Source: Antedon bifida
Lineage: Eukaryota > Echinodermata > Crinoidea > Comatulida > Antedonidae
Direction of reading: 5' to 3'
Length of the DNA stretch: 64,000 nucleotides
NCBI GenBank assembly: GCA_963402885.1
Contig: OY727093.1
Coordinates: forward strand, 5,653,501 to 5,717,500
Positions 13,797 through 27,136 of the stretch are shown here, one piece after another. The notes below the pieces were generated by a model. That model was not told the origin of the DNA, searched no databases, and was given only the letters and a program-made list of their open reading frames with translations. A program made the translations under genes and the position numbers. Positions within the stretch are counted from its first letter, which is position 1. Every line of letters starts with the position of its first letter.

Positions 13797-15311
13797 AACT
13801 AGAATTTAATTCGTCACTTTGACGAATTATAGGTGATCATTTTTATCATTTTACTGAAATTAATTTTTTTTAAACATGCACGTACGTTAACATACGATCG
13901 GAAAATGTTGATGTATGCCTATTATATGCTTATAGTGCTGAGTTGTGCCTATATGCCATATACAATATGTACAGTATATACTGTATATCTATATACAGTG
14001 TAGCATAGGTGAAATTACGGGACACACATGTTCTAATTTTTTGGCATGATGACGTTATCAAACTAAACTTTAAGATGACAATTTCGAAAGATAATTAATT
14101 GAGCAAAAAAATATAAGATTTGGAAAAAAAATTGGCACGTAGAAGCGCTGTGCGCGCTCTTTGAATTGTGTATAACTTTGACGAAAAATATGAAAAAACT
14201 ACTTTTTCACTTCAACTGGCCATATGTTAACGTCACACCATCCGATAGGCTTAATTTTTATATGAATTAATATCTACATTTCATCAGCTTTCATAATAAA
14301 TTATAATCATCAAGGTAACCTTCAATTCTGAAGAGCTGTAAGATATTCAAATTTACTGCGAAGGTGAAATTACACGGCCTACGTTATTCAAGTTTTTACG
14401 CGTGATGACGTCATTAAAATGAAGATAGTGTCAACTCATGATAAAGATAATTAATTAAGCAAGCACATACTGAAAGTTGTGCGAAATTCGAGCACACATA
14501 ACCAAGATGCGCTCTGTTGAATGTGATAATCTACACAAAAAGATAACAAATCCTAATTTTTAAATTCAAGTGGCCATTTGATGACGTCAAAACATTTTGT
14601 ACGTAAAATGTGTACATGAATTCATATCTACAACTCAATGGCTTCCAGAATAAGTTAAAAAAATCGGGGGTCATCTTGCATTCTGAAGAATTATTTTCAT
14701 TTTAAAAAAGACCTATTTTTCACCATTTTCAGAACTTTTGTAAAATTAATGTGCGCATTTTGTCATTTTTAACGTGCTCGTATAGCGTTATTTTAAGTCG
14801 GAACTGACTCAAATTTAGTGAATGTACTAAGGATGGTGAGTAGAATGAGATTTGTAAAAAAAATTCATATTTTTTACGCTTTTTAAGTATCGCGCGCGCA
14901 AAAACGCATTTTTGCGCAGTAATTTTTTGAAACACGCAAATGGCCTAATTCGTGCTCTAAATTGATCAAGACTTAATTTTGAGCGTTTTAAATTTTTAAT
15001 GCGCGATATCACGCGCATGAACCTACGTGCGCTTGCGTTTTTATTTGCTAATATTTTTACCCTTGATCTGAAGTTTACGTGTAGTGAATTTCATTAATAT
15101 GTGATAATGAATTATGGAGATATGATTGATAATGTGATTTCGCAAAATGGCGTATAAATGTCGTCACGGATGAGTGATCACGCTGGAAAGCTTATTAGGA
15201 TTAAGTTATATTATTTGAAAGATATTTTGAAATTTTTGTAATCATTGACATTAAACTTTTTGAGATAATTGTTACACAAAATAGTGTACAGAAACAATAA
15301 AAAGAAAAAAA
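13797..15311. repeat. 1.53-kb tandem unit B
   Basis: Second copy, starting AACTAGAATTTAATTCGTCAC and ending in the A-rich AATAAAAAGAAAAAA stretch. By eye it differs from unit A only by scattered substitutions and a small indel near 13917 (unit A has CATC extra at the matching place), so the duplication is recent or has been homogenised. Confidence 0.9.
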
Positions 15312-15315
15312 AAAA

Positions 15316-15440
15316 TAATAATAAAGATTTTATACAATAACAATAGGTGATCATTTTATTCTAAATGATCACCTAATAATAATAAAGATTTTATACAATA
15401 ACAATAGGTGATCATTTTATTCTAAATGATCACCTAATAA
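15316..15440. repeat. 61-bp doublet with perfect 12-bp palindromic arms
   Basis: Two direct copies, 61 bp apart, each hold AGGTGATCATTT-TATTCT-AAATGATCACCT (15345-15374 and 15406-15435). The same TAGGTGATCATTT is found near the left end of each 1.53-kb unit, so the doublet may be the right terminus of the same element. Confidence 0.85.
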
Positions 15441-15582
15441 TAACAACAACAGTAGTAATGACAATAATAATAGTAATTTTAATGTAAATATGTATATGTT
15501 TGTATGATGTAGTATGTTTTAGCGGATATTAGCCCTTGATGGCATTTGCAGCAATAAAGAAATTGAATTGAATTGAATTGAA
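15440..15582 (+). mobile_element. LINE-like 3' end with (AATTG)n tail
   Basis: The sequence ends GCAATAAAGAAATTGAATTG..., an AATAAA followed by a short AATTG microsatellite, as many CR1/L2-type non-LTR elements do. No reverse transcriptase remains, and the 5' limit is arbitrary. Confidence 0.4.
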
Positions 15583-16257
15583 CACATGATGATGGTTGGC
15601 TATTAACTGGAATGTATTGTATACATAAGCACAATACAGCAATAGTATTTTTTATTGATTTATTTATACTTTAACAAGGTGTTTTTTACAAAACCACAAA
15701 AGCGTTATTTCCCAAGGTCAATATTCTTTTGCATACCAATGAATTATTATTAGATTAAGTCATGAATTGAACTTTTCTTCAGAAGCTACTGTATAGTAGT
15801 GCTACAGTGATTCCTGCTTTGAATTAGAATTTGTAAAGAGCTTTTATATTGTATTCTTTTATCGCTGTGTTAACGTTGAATATGATATTGTGTTTGCTAT
15901 AATTATACATTTTGACAGTTTCTGTTACATTTCCAATAGATTTGTTTGTGTTTTAGATAAACAACGGCAACGGCATGAATACAGTGGTTGTTAGTTTGCA
16001 GTATCCAACATTGTTACTATTATTAGCATGTTTCCAAAACCATATCTATAAATAGGTACCAGTATACTCGCAGAATCTATCATCAGATGAAGATAACATT
16101 CACACTGGCCGTACCAATCTAAATGATTACTTTTACAAAAACATTAATGTTAGCCCTTGTTTACTTTATTTCTTTTATAATAGTAGTTCTTTCTTATTGA
16201 ATTATTGTTGTTAGATCAAAATTATGCATTTTGACTAATTTATTTTTTGTGACAGGA

Positions 16258-16403
16258 GTTTCGTTTCGTTTCGTTTATTTATTTTTTCCACTCACTTATA
16301 TATATATATAATTTACACAACATATATTAAATGTGGGTGGATGGAGGTCACAGTAAGTTCACTGAACTTTAAGTCGTGACCCCCGTAGGCCTATAAGTAT
16401 ACC

Positions 16404-16429
<26 letters not shown>
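16258..16429. mobile_element. Retroelement-like segment between (TTTCG)n and poly(A)
   Basis: A (TTTCG)n run, T-rich and (TA)n DNA, then a stem-loop-like GGAGGTCAC...GTGACCCCC with an inner AAGTTCACTGAACTT palindrome, and 26 A at 16404-16429. It resembles the 3' end of a LINE or SINE, but I cannot name a family. Confidence 0.4.
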
Positions 16430-16435
<6 letters not shown>

Positions 16436-16737
16436 TATAGAAGTTAAGATAAACCAGGCAATTATATAATATAATAATAAAAGGGATAATGATAACAATT
16501 AGAGTACAATATGAAATATAATTAAATATGGTATAATAACAAGTATAACGATAACGAGTCAAACCTCGATTAGCGAAAGCTATTTTTTGGCTCCTTTTCA
16601 CATATTGTACTGTTTGTATGATATGAATAATAAGTTAAATTTAAGTTAAAATAATGGTCTCTAGTTAGAGTTAAACATTTTCAGGTTGAAATATGATATC
16701 TTGTGACTGTACAAGCTCCCCGAGTTTGATTTATTGC

Positions 16738-17000
16738 TTGTATATCAACTGTTCGATTATTAATAATCAATAATCGATGTAATATTAACTGTACAATGTC
16801 ATGAGATTGATTTATTGGTTGTATATCAACTGTTTGATTATTAATAATCAATAATCGATGTAATATTAACTGTACAATGTCATGAGATTGATTTATTGGT
16901 TGTATATCAACTGTTTGATTATTAATAATCAATAATCGATGTAATATTAACTGTACAATGTCATGAGATTGATTTTTTATTGTATATCAACTGTAAAGTA
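16738..17000. repeat. 81-bp tandem repeat, about three units
   Basis: TATATCAACTGTT recurs at 16741, 16822, 16903 and, truncated, 16983. Each unit contains the near-palindrome GATTATTAATAATCAATAATC. Because 81 is a multiple of three, it gives a 27-residue repeat in a - strand frame that is not a gene. Confidence 0.85.
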
Positions 17001-20000
17001 AGATTATTGTAAATGATTATAATTTGTAGCTTGGCATTTCACCTTATTGAATATCTCTAATCTTAATTGATTAACCCTGCCAAAGAGCAATTACTAAAGT
17101 AAGCAATTTTATATTTTTTTAAATGGAAACCCATAAATATTTTGACTATAAAAAGCATCATTTAAAAAAAGCATGTGATCTTTTAATTGCACTGATGATA
17201 CGTGTAGTACGCTGCTATTGATTTTTAGCAGTTTTTTTTGTAACCTTCAACCCAACATAATCTGTCTCTTTTATTTAATTATTAATGTAGCTGTTATAGT
17301 ATTCATAGCAAATGTATAAACTATATAATGTATTCTATATAGATAGATAGATAGTCAAGTTCTTTTATATTCTTCAACCATTGCCAATTATAAGATGCTT
17401 TAAATAAATCCACGTCTTCTAAATTAAGTCTTGATGTGAGACGATATTAATGGCTTGATATCCTAGTGTAGCAGAAAAAATACTTTATTTAAAAAAACAC
17501 AAGTAGAATATTCAAAAGAAGTAAAATGTTACTTACAATACTGTTTTTAAATTAAAATTGTCTATATTCACACAAAAAAATAGAAAAGAGAGAGTAGAAT
17601 CTAGAATGTTACCATGGAATGCCTTAAATTTAATTTAAAGTAATAAAATTTTTGCAACCCAATGACTCAGCTCTCTTTATACATCTTCGTATTTGTTTTC
17701 TCTATATATTGTATAAAGTATATCTTGCTTTTTAAAATTATTATTTAACATAGTAAGTTAAATACTATCATCATGCAAACTGTCATATTTAAAGAATGTC
17801 TTTACAAGCCTAGTTTGAGCACTTTAATCTTTACTTCATATCCATGTCTGTTAATTGACAACTATGTGATAGTATGATGAGTACTCAAAATGAAAATCAT
17901 ACTTATCTAACCACTAGCAATGCAGAGATGAGCATTTCACTAACGTGTTAAGACCTTTTATGAAGTTCAAACGTTATTATACTTAAATGATAGGCGGTTT
18001 GATTGAGATTGAACATGATATATGTGAACTGGCACTTTACGATTATGACAAAAAGGGGAATTGGATGCATTTCTTTCAATTCTAAGCAAGGCACAATACC
18101 AATATGCCGCTACTTGTAATACAGTACCTGTATTGACATGAACAGATGCACCAAACGATATTTTATGTCATATTAAATCTAATTCTTGGAAATTGGACGG
18201 CACACCTTTCGTTTATCTGACTGTCGACAGATGTTTCACTAGTGTAGAATAATTGTGTTGAACCGAAGAACTTAAAATTTAAAGTCGGGCCATTTGCCAT
18301 CAAGTCACAGGTTTAAATGGACAGGTGTGATACTGATAAGATCAAACATACATACTTGCAGTATTATAATGTTCAGGCACTTTACCATTACGTCACAATG
18401 CATGTTTAATAATAATAAATGGCATGAACAGGTGTTGAAATGAAAATGGAATAATCCAATATTTTAAGTAGCATTAGGTGTTCTGTGACTTGTATAGTTT
18501 GCTAGTGTCGTTGGGATATACGTTGACATTTAAAGATTAATATCTATTGTAGATACTTTAGTCAATTTGCCTTGCCGCATTTTGTTAAGTTTCTATTCAA
18601 TGAACTATGTTCAAATTTCTCACAATCATTGATCATCTCTCCTGTGTAATATTAAAAAAGAAATTTCTTCGATAATAATTTTTTTTAAAGAAACTCACCT
18701 AAATTTAAATAATTAATTGTATAAAAAATATTTTATACAAAATGTTGGGAGGCCTGTAAAATGTTGATTGTCTTTTAAACAAATCTTCAGATTTCACTCA
18801 AGAGTGCAAGAACTTGGTTATCGCAACATTTAGGGTTGTGAAACTTTATAATACATATGATCTAACACCTTTAATTTATTATCACCTGCGGTGTGTTTTT
18901 AGGTTGATGCCAAGGTTGGGTTAGACTTAATTTAATCTCAGCATCCAATTAATTAGGTTGATTTGCGTTTGCACGTGTTACTTAATAAGAACACACATGT
19001 GCAAGGGGTCAAGAAAGATGACCTTACTAATATGTGTGTACATACATTATTGTAAATAGGGCATGGTCAAAGGTCAGGAAACAAAATTAATATAATGGGG
19101 GGCCTAATTGTTGTTAGCTGTGATTGTTAATGAGGATGAAAAACTGTGATAATAAAGGATAGTTATAAAAAAAATAAAATAATATAGTTAAAGATAGTAA
19201 ACTGCACAAGAGGGATAGACAACATTAAAAAACAGGAGGCAAAATTGTCTGTAAAATTTATCCAAAATTGATTATACAAAAGATTACAAACTCTAAAATT
19301 TATCCAAAATTGATACAAAAGATAAGATTACAAAATGAAGGAGATTACAAAATGAAGGAAGATTTTTAAAAATCTCATTAAATTTTGATTTTATACAACA
19401 TGCAATGAACTTCTCACCTCATGGTACATCTGTATGTCATCATTTATACGTAGAATGACCACACTGAAAGCAAGTGTTGTAATTAACTAAATTTATTTTC
19501 TGTTCAAATTCAAAATCCTGTATACATTGTAAATGTAATATAAAATTAGATAGTATCTTAAGATCAAAGCTTTTTTGAGCGATTTTAGCATTTTCAGCCC
19601 CTCTATATAAAGTAATAATAATAATACCTAATATCTAACTTATAAAGTTTATATTCGTATACTGTAGTTTAACCACAGAGTAAATAATTTGTATCAGCTC
19701 AATAGCTTAAAACAAATTCAAATATGTATTATCCTACTAAAATAATTCTAAATTAATTATCTTAGAAATTCTAATTTATAATATACTACTAAATATTCTA
19801 TTATAGTCAGTGCGCCCTCTAGAGATGAGAATTTATCTTTATGGTATGCCAACTTATATTATAAATTGCTCGTTAACATAACTTTTTCAGTGTTCTTCTT
19901 CCTTGATTAAAATGTAATGTTGCAGTACATTATGCTCTGTGGTACATGTACTACATTTATTTGGTCTTTGGATAAATTTGCAAGTTCTAATAAATTCACT

Positions 20001-20493
20001 TGTATTCACAGTTAGGGTCAATGAATGAAAGTTTTTAACTTAATTAATTTCATACTTCAAAGTTAATTAAGATTGTAAATGATAGTAATTTAGATACTGT
20101 ATACTTATTGGTCATCTGCTGAGTTCATAGGTTAACTATACGACGGTCTGATCCCACAGACCCCCTATAGGTGACCAATTCCATCTCATTTGTACTTGCG
20201 TGCGTTTTTTCATTGCTTTGGTATGCATGTGGTATAGTAGTTATCTGTACTTTGATACTCGTTCTTTGAGCATGGCATGTAATGGAATGGTCGGAATGAA
20301 TGAACGCTGGATCGAGCCTTCCTTGTCGCCCGCAAGGCCTACATCGTCTGTAAGTTGACAGATAGAAAATTTGTACTTTCTTTTGTTGTTAAAACGTACT
20401 TACATTTATTTTAATTAGCCTAATGTTTTTTTGACACCATTACTTTTTTAAAGTATATATTCTGATTAACAGTATGATTTTCACTCAGTATAG

Positions 20494-20655
20494 AACTCTG
20501 TCTACACTATCAAACTAGTTTGACAAAAAAAGTGTGATGTGCCCAAATATGGTAGTGATATGCTTAAATATGGTAGTGATATGACATCATCATGTTCATA
20601 TATGGGCACATCACACTTTTTTGTCACATAAAGTTTGATAGTGTAGATGGAGCTT
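20494..20655 (+). mobile_element. Dispersed TIR family, copy 2
   Basis: Complete copy with both ends (AACTCTGTCTACACT and GTGTAGATGGAGCTT). The internal AAATATGGTAGTGATATG motif is present twice. Confidence 0.85.
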
Positions 20656-20936
20656 AAGATTATATACATTAATAATGTAATTTGAAGACTTTTGTTAATA
20701 TTTCTTAAATTATTATACTTCATATGTTATATTATTAAACATAAACAATACCTTTTGCGCTAGAATTTAGTGATTTATTAGATTTGAATGAACATTTTCA
20801 TATTATATTGTTGGTTATTCTGTCTGGGTGTCCAAATAAAGTCCAAAGGGTGTGGGTATCAAAAGGGTATTTTCAGATACCAAAAGGATTCTTAATGTTG
20901 ATGCTGTGGTGAAATTAGGAAACATGAAAGACCTTA

Positions 20937-21079
20937 AAGCTCTGTCTACACTATCGAAATTTGATGTGCCCATATACTGTAAGGGCAGGATAATATCATA
21001 TTACTACCATATTTGGGCGTATCACTACCATATTTGGGCACATCACACTTTTTTTGTCAAACTAGTGTAGACAAAGCTT
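20937..21079 (-). mobile_element. Dispersed TIR family, copy 3 (reverse orientation)
   Basis: Reverse-oriented copy: the internal motif reads ATCACTACCATATTTGGGC, twice. The ends are AAGCTCTGTCTACACT and GTGTAGACAAAGCTT, with TTAA-like sequence on both sides. It lies 280 bp from copy 2 in opposite orientation. Confidence 0.85.
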
Positions 21080-21871
21080 AAAATACACCTTTTCATATCT
21101 TTACTCACTTCCTCCCAGCATAATTACATGTGTGTATCTTTGATGCTCATCACTTAAATGATTTTATGAACACCATCTCTCTATTGAAGCCTGGCAATTA
21201 CCACTTCTGATTAGTCCAGTAATGAGCAGTATTATTTACTTTGAGAGATATTTAAAGGTTAGATTAATTAAATATGTTTTAATGAATTCTAAATATGAAA
21301 TTTCAAATAAATTAAAATGTCTTCACTAATTTTTCTAGGTAAATGAGTATAAAATAATTATGAATAAAAAAAATCTTTGAAAACTATAGCCAGTTAATTG
21401 GTATTGGTTTCTAATTAAAACATAATTTGAGACTGTTATGTTAATAAGGAACCACTTATGAATGTGGTCTTTAATTGGAAGAATTCATTAATTTATATAT
21501 ATTAATTAATTAATATATTGATGCACAAATTTAATAAATATTATTTTATTACTGGGTACATTTTAAAACAATTTTCTAACAAAAACACATCCAATTAATT
21601 GCATGACAAAAAGATTTTTGCAAAGAAATTTTATTGATCGTTAATAAAAAGGTTTTTTACTTTTTTAAAATTATTGAATGTCTAATAGTATGTGACTATC
21701 AATATAGTAAATATACATTAGTAAAGTAGTATGGGCTGAGTTCTACTTTAGTCGGTCATACATAAAAGGACAATTATGTACATAGGTAATTTAGCAAATA
21801 CTATTTATTTTCTTGATGGTTATGAGAAAAATAGTACCTGTCATCATTTCGAAAGCATAAGAAATTGAAAG

Positions 21872-22207
21872 TTTAAAAGTAGGCCATACTTTATGTTCAG
21901 AATTGTCCCAGTTCATAAAGTGATTGAAGAAGTAAAACTGGGATTCTTTTTCTTTTATTAAACATGATACAGATGCACTGGCCTTTAAAACTACAATGTT
22001 CCTAGTTCAAATCCCATTTGAGTTTGGTTGTTACTTTACTTAAAAGTAGGCCATACTCTATGTTCAGAATCGTCGTAGTTCATAACTACGAAGAAGAAAA
22101 ACTGGGCTTCTTTTTCATTTATGATACAGATACATTGGCCTTTAAAACCATGATGTTGCTAGTTCAAATCCCATTTGAGTGTGCTTATTATACTACTTTA
22201 GTTTCCA
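21872..22207. repeat. 168-bp direct duplication
   Basis: TTAAAAGTAGGCCATACT starts at 21872 and 22040. Both units contain GTTCAGAAT, CTGGG.TTCTTTTTC, ATGATACAGAT, TGGCCTTTAAAAC and CTAGTTCAAATCCCATTTGAG. The last segment resembles a Pol III B box (GTTCAAATCC), so a tRNA-derived SINE origin is possible but unproven. Confidence 0.75.
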
Positions 22208-25200
22208 TCACTGTAGCGTGCCATAGACTAGGATTGCCATAGATAGAAATCAGCAGTCTTTCATCAGATGATACTGTTTGATATTATATACCCTTCAGCA
22301 CCACACATCTTTATTGAGAAGAGTTTACAATGTTTTATTCAAAAGTATTGTAGTCATAATACTTTGCCAATGCAGCATGTAAGCTTAATTTGAAATTGTG
22401 AAAATGTAACATTTCCTCTGGCTAAGACTATGGTAAATAACTTGAAATTTATTCCATTAAATCAGTCAAAATGCCTGTTTTTATATTAAAGTACTTTGTA
22501 AATGTACTCTGCTTATCCCTGCTGGTAAACTATAGTCTCATAAAAATACATCATTCTTCACTTTAAAGTAAATTAAGGCATAATTGTATAGAGGAATCAT
22601 CTATTACTTTCATTTCTGTGTGCTACAAAAGCATAAAAGTAAACTTTACTTTGATTATATAGTAGCATAGAAGACCTCCTCTGAAACCAGCATTCCAGTT
22701 TAAAGGGTTATCCTCTGCTATGTCACATTTTGTTTATTGTAATTCTAAGATATATTGAGTTCGTCTTGTGTTATAATGTTTTGTTGTATGACATAGTAAT
22801 AAATATTACAAACAATGACATCATTGCAATATTTTCTCAAATTAATTATTATTATTATTAAACTTAAATATCCCAAATAAGGTATTAATTTTTCATTGGC
22901 ACTCTTAGCTGAAGTACTGACTGGCCGGACAAAGAACTTTCCCAGTATGCAGATCATAGTAGGCGCTGCAATGCAATTGTTCTGGGTCTGTAGAGGGCCT
23001 ATTCCAAATCTGCTGAACTGACAACAAATATTAATACATTTACATATAAGTAAAATTGTTTAAGAAATGTGTGGACAAGTTTATTTTGTAACGTTGAAAC
23101 GACTTATCATTTCTTTACTTACCAATAATAAAATGTTAAAGGCCCATGTGTTATGTATTATTATTACAAGCAAAATGCAATCCAAGAGATAATTTTATAC
23201 TTTCAAACTAAACTTTCTATTCAAGATTAATACTACTCTGTCTTGTAATATAAAGCAAGTTAAACTAAATTGCAACACATGACGATGAGACAGAAAATAG
23301 ATGAAAAATAAGTTTACTGTTCGTGTGCACGCCATCTCTGTCGACAAATTATCCACAACTTGAAATTGATCTTAACTCACTCGGAACTTGTAAATTAAGT
23401 GAACACATATAAGACATGTGTAAACTTAGCATGTGGCAAAAGTAATTTGATTTGATTTTCTTGTTCGACGTCATACTGTAAAATCCAATGCGTTTTAATC
23501 CTATTTCAAATAGAACACATGTTTGCTCGAAACTTTAATCGAAGAAATACTGTAAATTATCACGTACGTAGTGATCTATGTTAGAGTAAGGAAGTTTTTT
23601 TTTTTATGATTTTTGTGTTTTGATCGTAGAATCTCAGCCAAGATTGATCAATTGATCAAAGTATATAAATTTACTACAGGAAGAGAGAAACTCTATCCGC
23701 CAATTGTAGACACTGAACGTTTTGCAATTTTTCAAATAATTAGAATCAACTATATGGACTTGTTTAAGTAAGATGTCGTTTTCAGCAATGTCATGGATAA
23801 TATTACAAAACTTTTGAAAATTTAATTCAACATAGTTTTAAATAAATTTTAAAGAAATAAGACATTTCTGTGTGATAAAAGCTCTGATTTGTAATAGCAA
23901 AAAGTTTTGTTCTGAAGCTAGCAGTTTGGCAAAATAATTTGTGATGCCCTCCATCAATACAACGCTGCTATGGGCATTGTTGGGAACCAGTCTTAACTTA
24001 AAGTAGAAAAATGCTTTTTGTACTTCTTGTTTTGTACAAAAAGAAAACATCACATGAATGTGATTAGCCTTTAGACTTAATTATATATTTGTAATGAATA
24101 TTGATGACGTTGAAACACCATCAAATAAATTGTTATTGAAAAAGGAGAGAAAATAACTCAGCAATATGAAGGTGCAGATTAGTATTTGTGATATATTGGT
24201 ATGCAGTACAACCATCACCAAATTACTAAGCTAATAACTACACTTGAAATGAATAGTTAATTAGATGTAATTATGTTTTCATTAACGAGAAATCCACTTA
24301 ACATCCCCGAGAAATCAATAATGAAGAGCGAGTTAGTGGGCTTCCTGCTATGTAACAGTATTTTTGTGATGATGAAAATTAAATACAAGTTTCTTTCTTT
24401 TATAAAATGTAAATATGTGGGAATAACCTGTGTTTCGCAGCTTACCTTTGCTGAAGGTGTGGACAATGTATACAGCAATCATCTCAGCTCATCAATACAG
24501 CTGTCATTAAGCGGCGCTCATTCGAGATGGACTAGTATACCGGGGTAACATCATACTCTTCCAAAATATGCACTGGGAATAGAGAAGTACTTGCATGCCA
24601 CAAGTGCACACTGGACCTCCAATTTTAAGTCCTTATCTGAGAAGACTTTAGAGAGTAATAGACAGCAATCTCAGCGGGCAAACCTGTGATTTACAATACA
24701 CAACAATGACAATTAAATAAAAGATAATTATAGAAATTTAAAAAGTTTATAAAAATATACTGAATTATTATAATTATTATCATTATTTGTTAAGATTGAC
24801 ATTTATTTATTTATATACAAATTCAAGTAAGCCATCTTTTGCTGTTCTACATCTTTTGAGTAAAGGCAAACATTAGAAAGATATTAAAAATATAATTAGA
24901 TAAATTTGAGTTTATAAAAATATAATGTAAAAATGTAAAAAATATATATATACAATGGCACTGATCGGTAGGCCTATACTATCTCTTAATAACCTCTCCT
25001 AAATATACTAGAATACAACCTGTAAATAGGACGAATTGAACCACCGGCTAGACCCTCATTTTAAGTTCTAAATCATCGCAAAATTACCAGTACGGTCTTG
25101 ATTCACACCCCTGTCACAATATACAATTAATAGTTATCTCAAATTCTACCCTTAAGCTTCTATGTGACAGTAGTTATTAAAGTTTTCTTGTTCAAAGATT

Positions 25201-25892
25201 AGATATAAAGGAATATGTTTGTCAGTCTCAAAATTGAAAACTTTAATATAAATGTCAATACTAGAACCAGGTCAGTGCTTTCATCATTCCTAAGTCATCA
25301 TAACAATTGATATATAATTTTTCCTTCATACAGGATTATCGCCCAAGGGATATTAAAGGAATGGTATCTTGTAGACAAATGTCTGTCTACAAGATTACAT
25401 GTAAGAGTTTTGATGTTGTTAAATTATTATTTTTTTGAATTATCATAGTTGTATCTTGTTTGTGCATTTATGTCTTATAACAGAAAATAAGATTTATTTA
25501 TTTTAAATAACGAATTATGAAAATCTATAGAATGGAAAAACATGGACTTTCTTTCATGTTGTGTTAAAGTTTGAATAATTAATAATTAATTGATATATAA
25601 TATTAAGGAAGGAAATTGTTTCCGAATCATTTTTAATTGAAAAACACATTCGGTTGGTCAGATTTTTATTGTTTTTTAAGCTGATTTTGTGTTTATAAAC
25701 TATGTATGCTTGCTAAAAAAATACACTGGCCAAAATCTCAGACAATAAAAAATAGAGGTAGCTACAGTGGTGCCTAGTATATATTTGTACTATAGTATGT
25801 TAGATTAACCAGTCAATACAATACTACTACTTTTAAACAAATGGAAATAAGAAATGGAAATTCCCAAACAATTTTAAAAGGACTGTTCTCTA

Positions 25893-26055
25893 AAGCTTTG
25901 TCTACACTATCACACTAGTTTGACAAAAAAAGTGTGATGTACCCAATTATAATAGTTGTATGCCCAAATATGGTAGTGCTATGACATCATCATGTCCATA
26001 TATGGGCACATCACATTTTTTGGTCACATAAAGTTTGATAGTGCAGACAGAGCTT
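25893..26055 (+). mobile_element. Dispersed TIR family, copy 4
   Basis: Complete copy with ends AAGCTTTGTCTACACT and GTGCAGACAGAGCTT, flanked by TA on both sides. Some decay inside (CCCAATTATAATAGTTG). Confidence 0.85.
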
Positions 26056-26630
26056 TATACTTTAGATACTTGTTTTATAGGATTTTTTCATGACGACGGA
26101 CATTTGTACAATATACCTATCCACACTATAGGTTTATCACTTTGACAGAGACTTTGTTGATTAATCCGTAGGCTATGCAGAAGGTACCAGATCAATGGAT
26201 GACACTCTAGTAATCGTTGCAAAGTGAAAGAACTTTGATTGTCTCTCGTTTACGTTTGCCTTCGAGTCCTTTATGGCACCAATTCTATTAATTACACAGT
26301 CATAATTAGATCAGTAGAAGCAGATAATTTGTATAATTCCAGCTAAACTGATGAAAACAGAATGTTGGTGATTATTTGGGAATAGGATATGGCATATTAT
26401 TAAAGAAAACAAATACATTATGTAAATTATGTAATATAATATGTAGTATTATTTGATTACATTCACAATTGTAATTAATTTATTTGTTTATTATTAAATA
26501 CAGTATATTTATTTATATTTTATGATTAATCTCTGTACTATATGTACTTTCTGTGTTACAGATGATAATTATGATATATTTTGTCGCCAATGAATAATAA
26601 CCAGGAGTAAGAAGAGTCTTAAGTTCTGTC

Positions 26631-26779
26631 TACACTATCAAACTTTATGTGACAAATGTGAAGTGTCCATATATGGACATGATGATGTCATATCACTACC
26701 ATATTTGGGCATATCACTACCATATTTGGGCATGTCACAAGTTTTTTGACAAACTAGTTTGATTGTGTAGACAGAGCTT
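26631..26779 (-). mobile_element. Dispersed TIR family, copy 5 (reverse orientation)
   Basis: Reverse copy with two ATCACTACCATATTTGGGC motifs. The ends are AAGTTCTGTCTACACT and GTGTAGACAGAGCTT. TT before and AA after leave TTAA reading across each boundary. Confidence 0.85.
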
Positions 26780-27136
26780 AAAGCTTAAACAGTAAAATGA
26801 TACAATAGATATATAAAAAATAATAAGAATAAATAATTTTTAAAGTAGATACAGACTTAATTTAATGAATAAATAAAACTTAAAAATGTATGTTTAAGGT
26901 TAAAATTGAACCTGTCATCAAGAAAATGACATACATGGCAATACACAAAAACATGAAGTTATTAACAACATTATAGAAATGTCAATGAAGCGAACTAAGC
27001 ACTATACAAAAAATCACCTTTTAACAGAAATAAATTTATTATCTATAAATTAAAAAAGGAATAAATTATTAAGGCAAGAGAATAGTTTCTGAGAAATTTG
27101 ATTTCAAATTCATTGAAATTCTCAGAAAGAATAAGA

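Noticed and set aside
16681-16932. 83-codon - strand frame with a 27-residue repeat
   Set aside because: Product of an 81-bp satellite.
24273-24548. 91-codon + strand frame
   Set aside because: No domain, no splice context and no similarity I recognise; an overlapping - strand frame is equally long.
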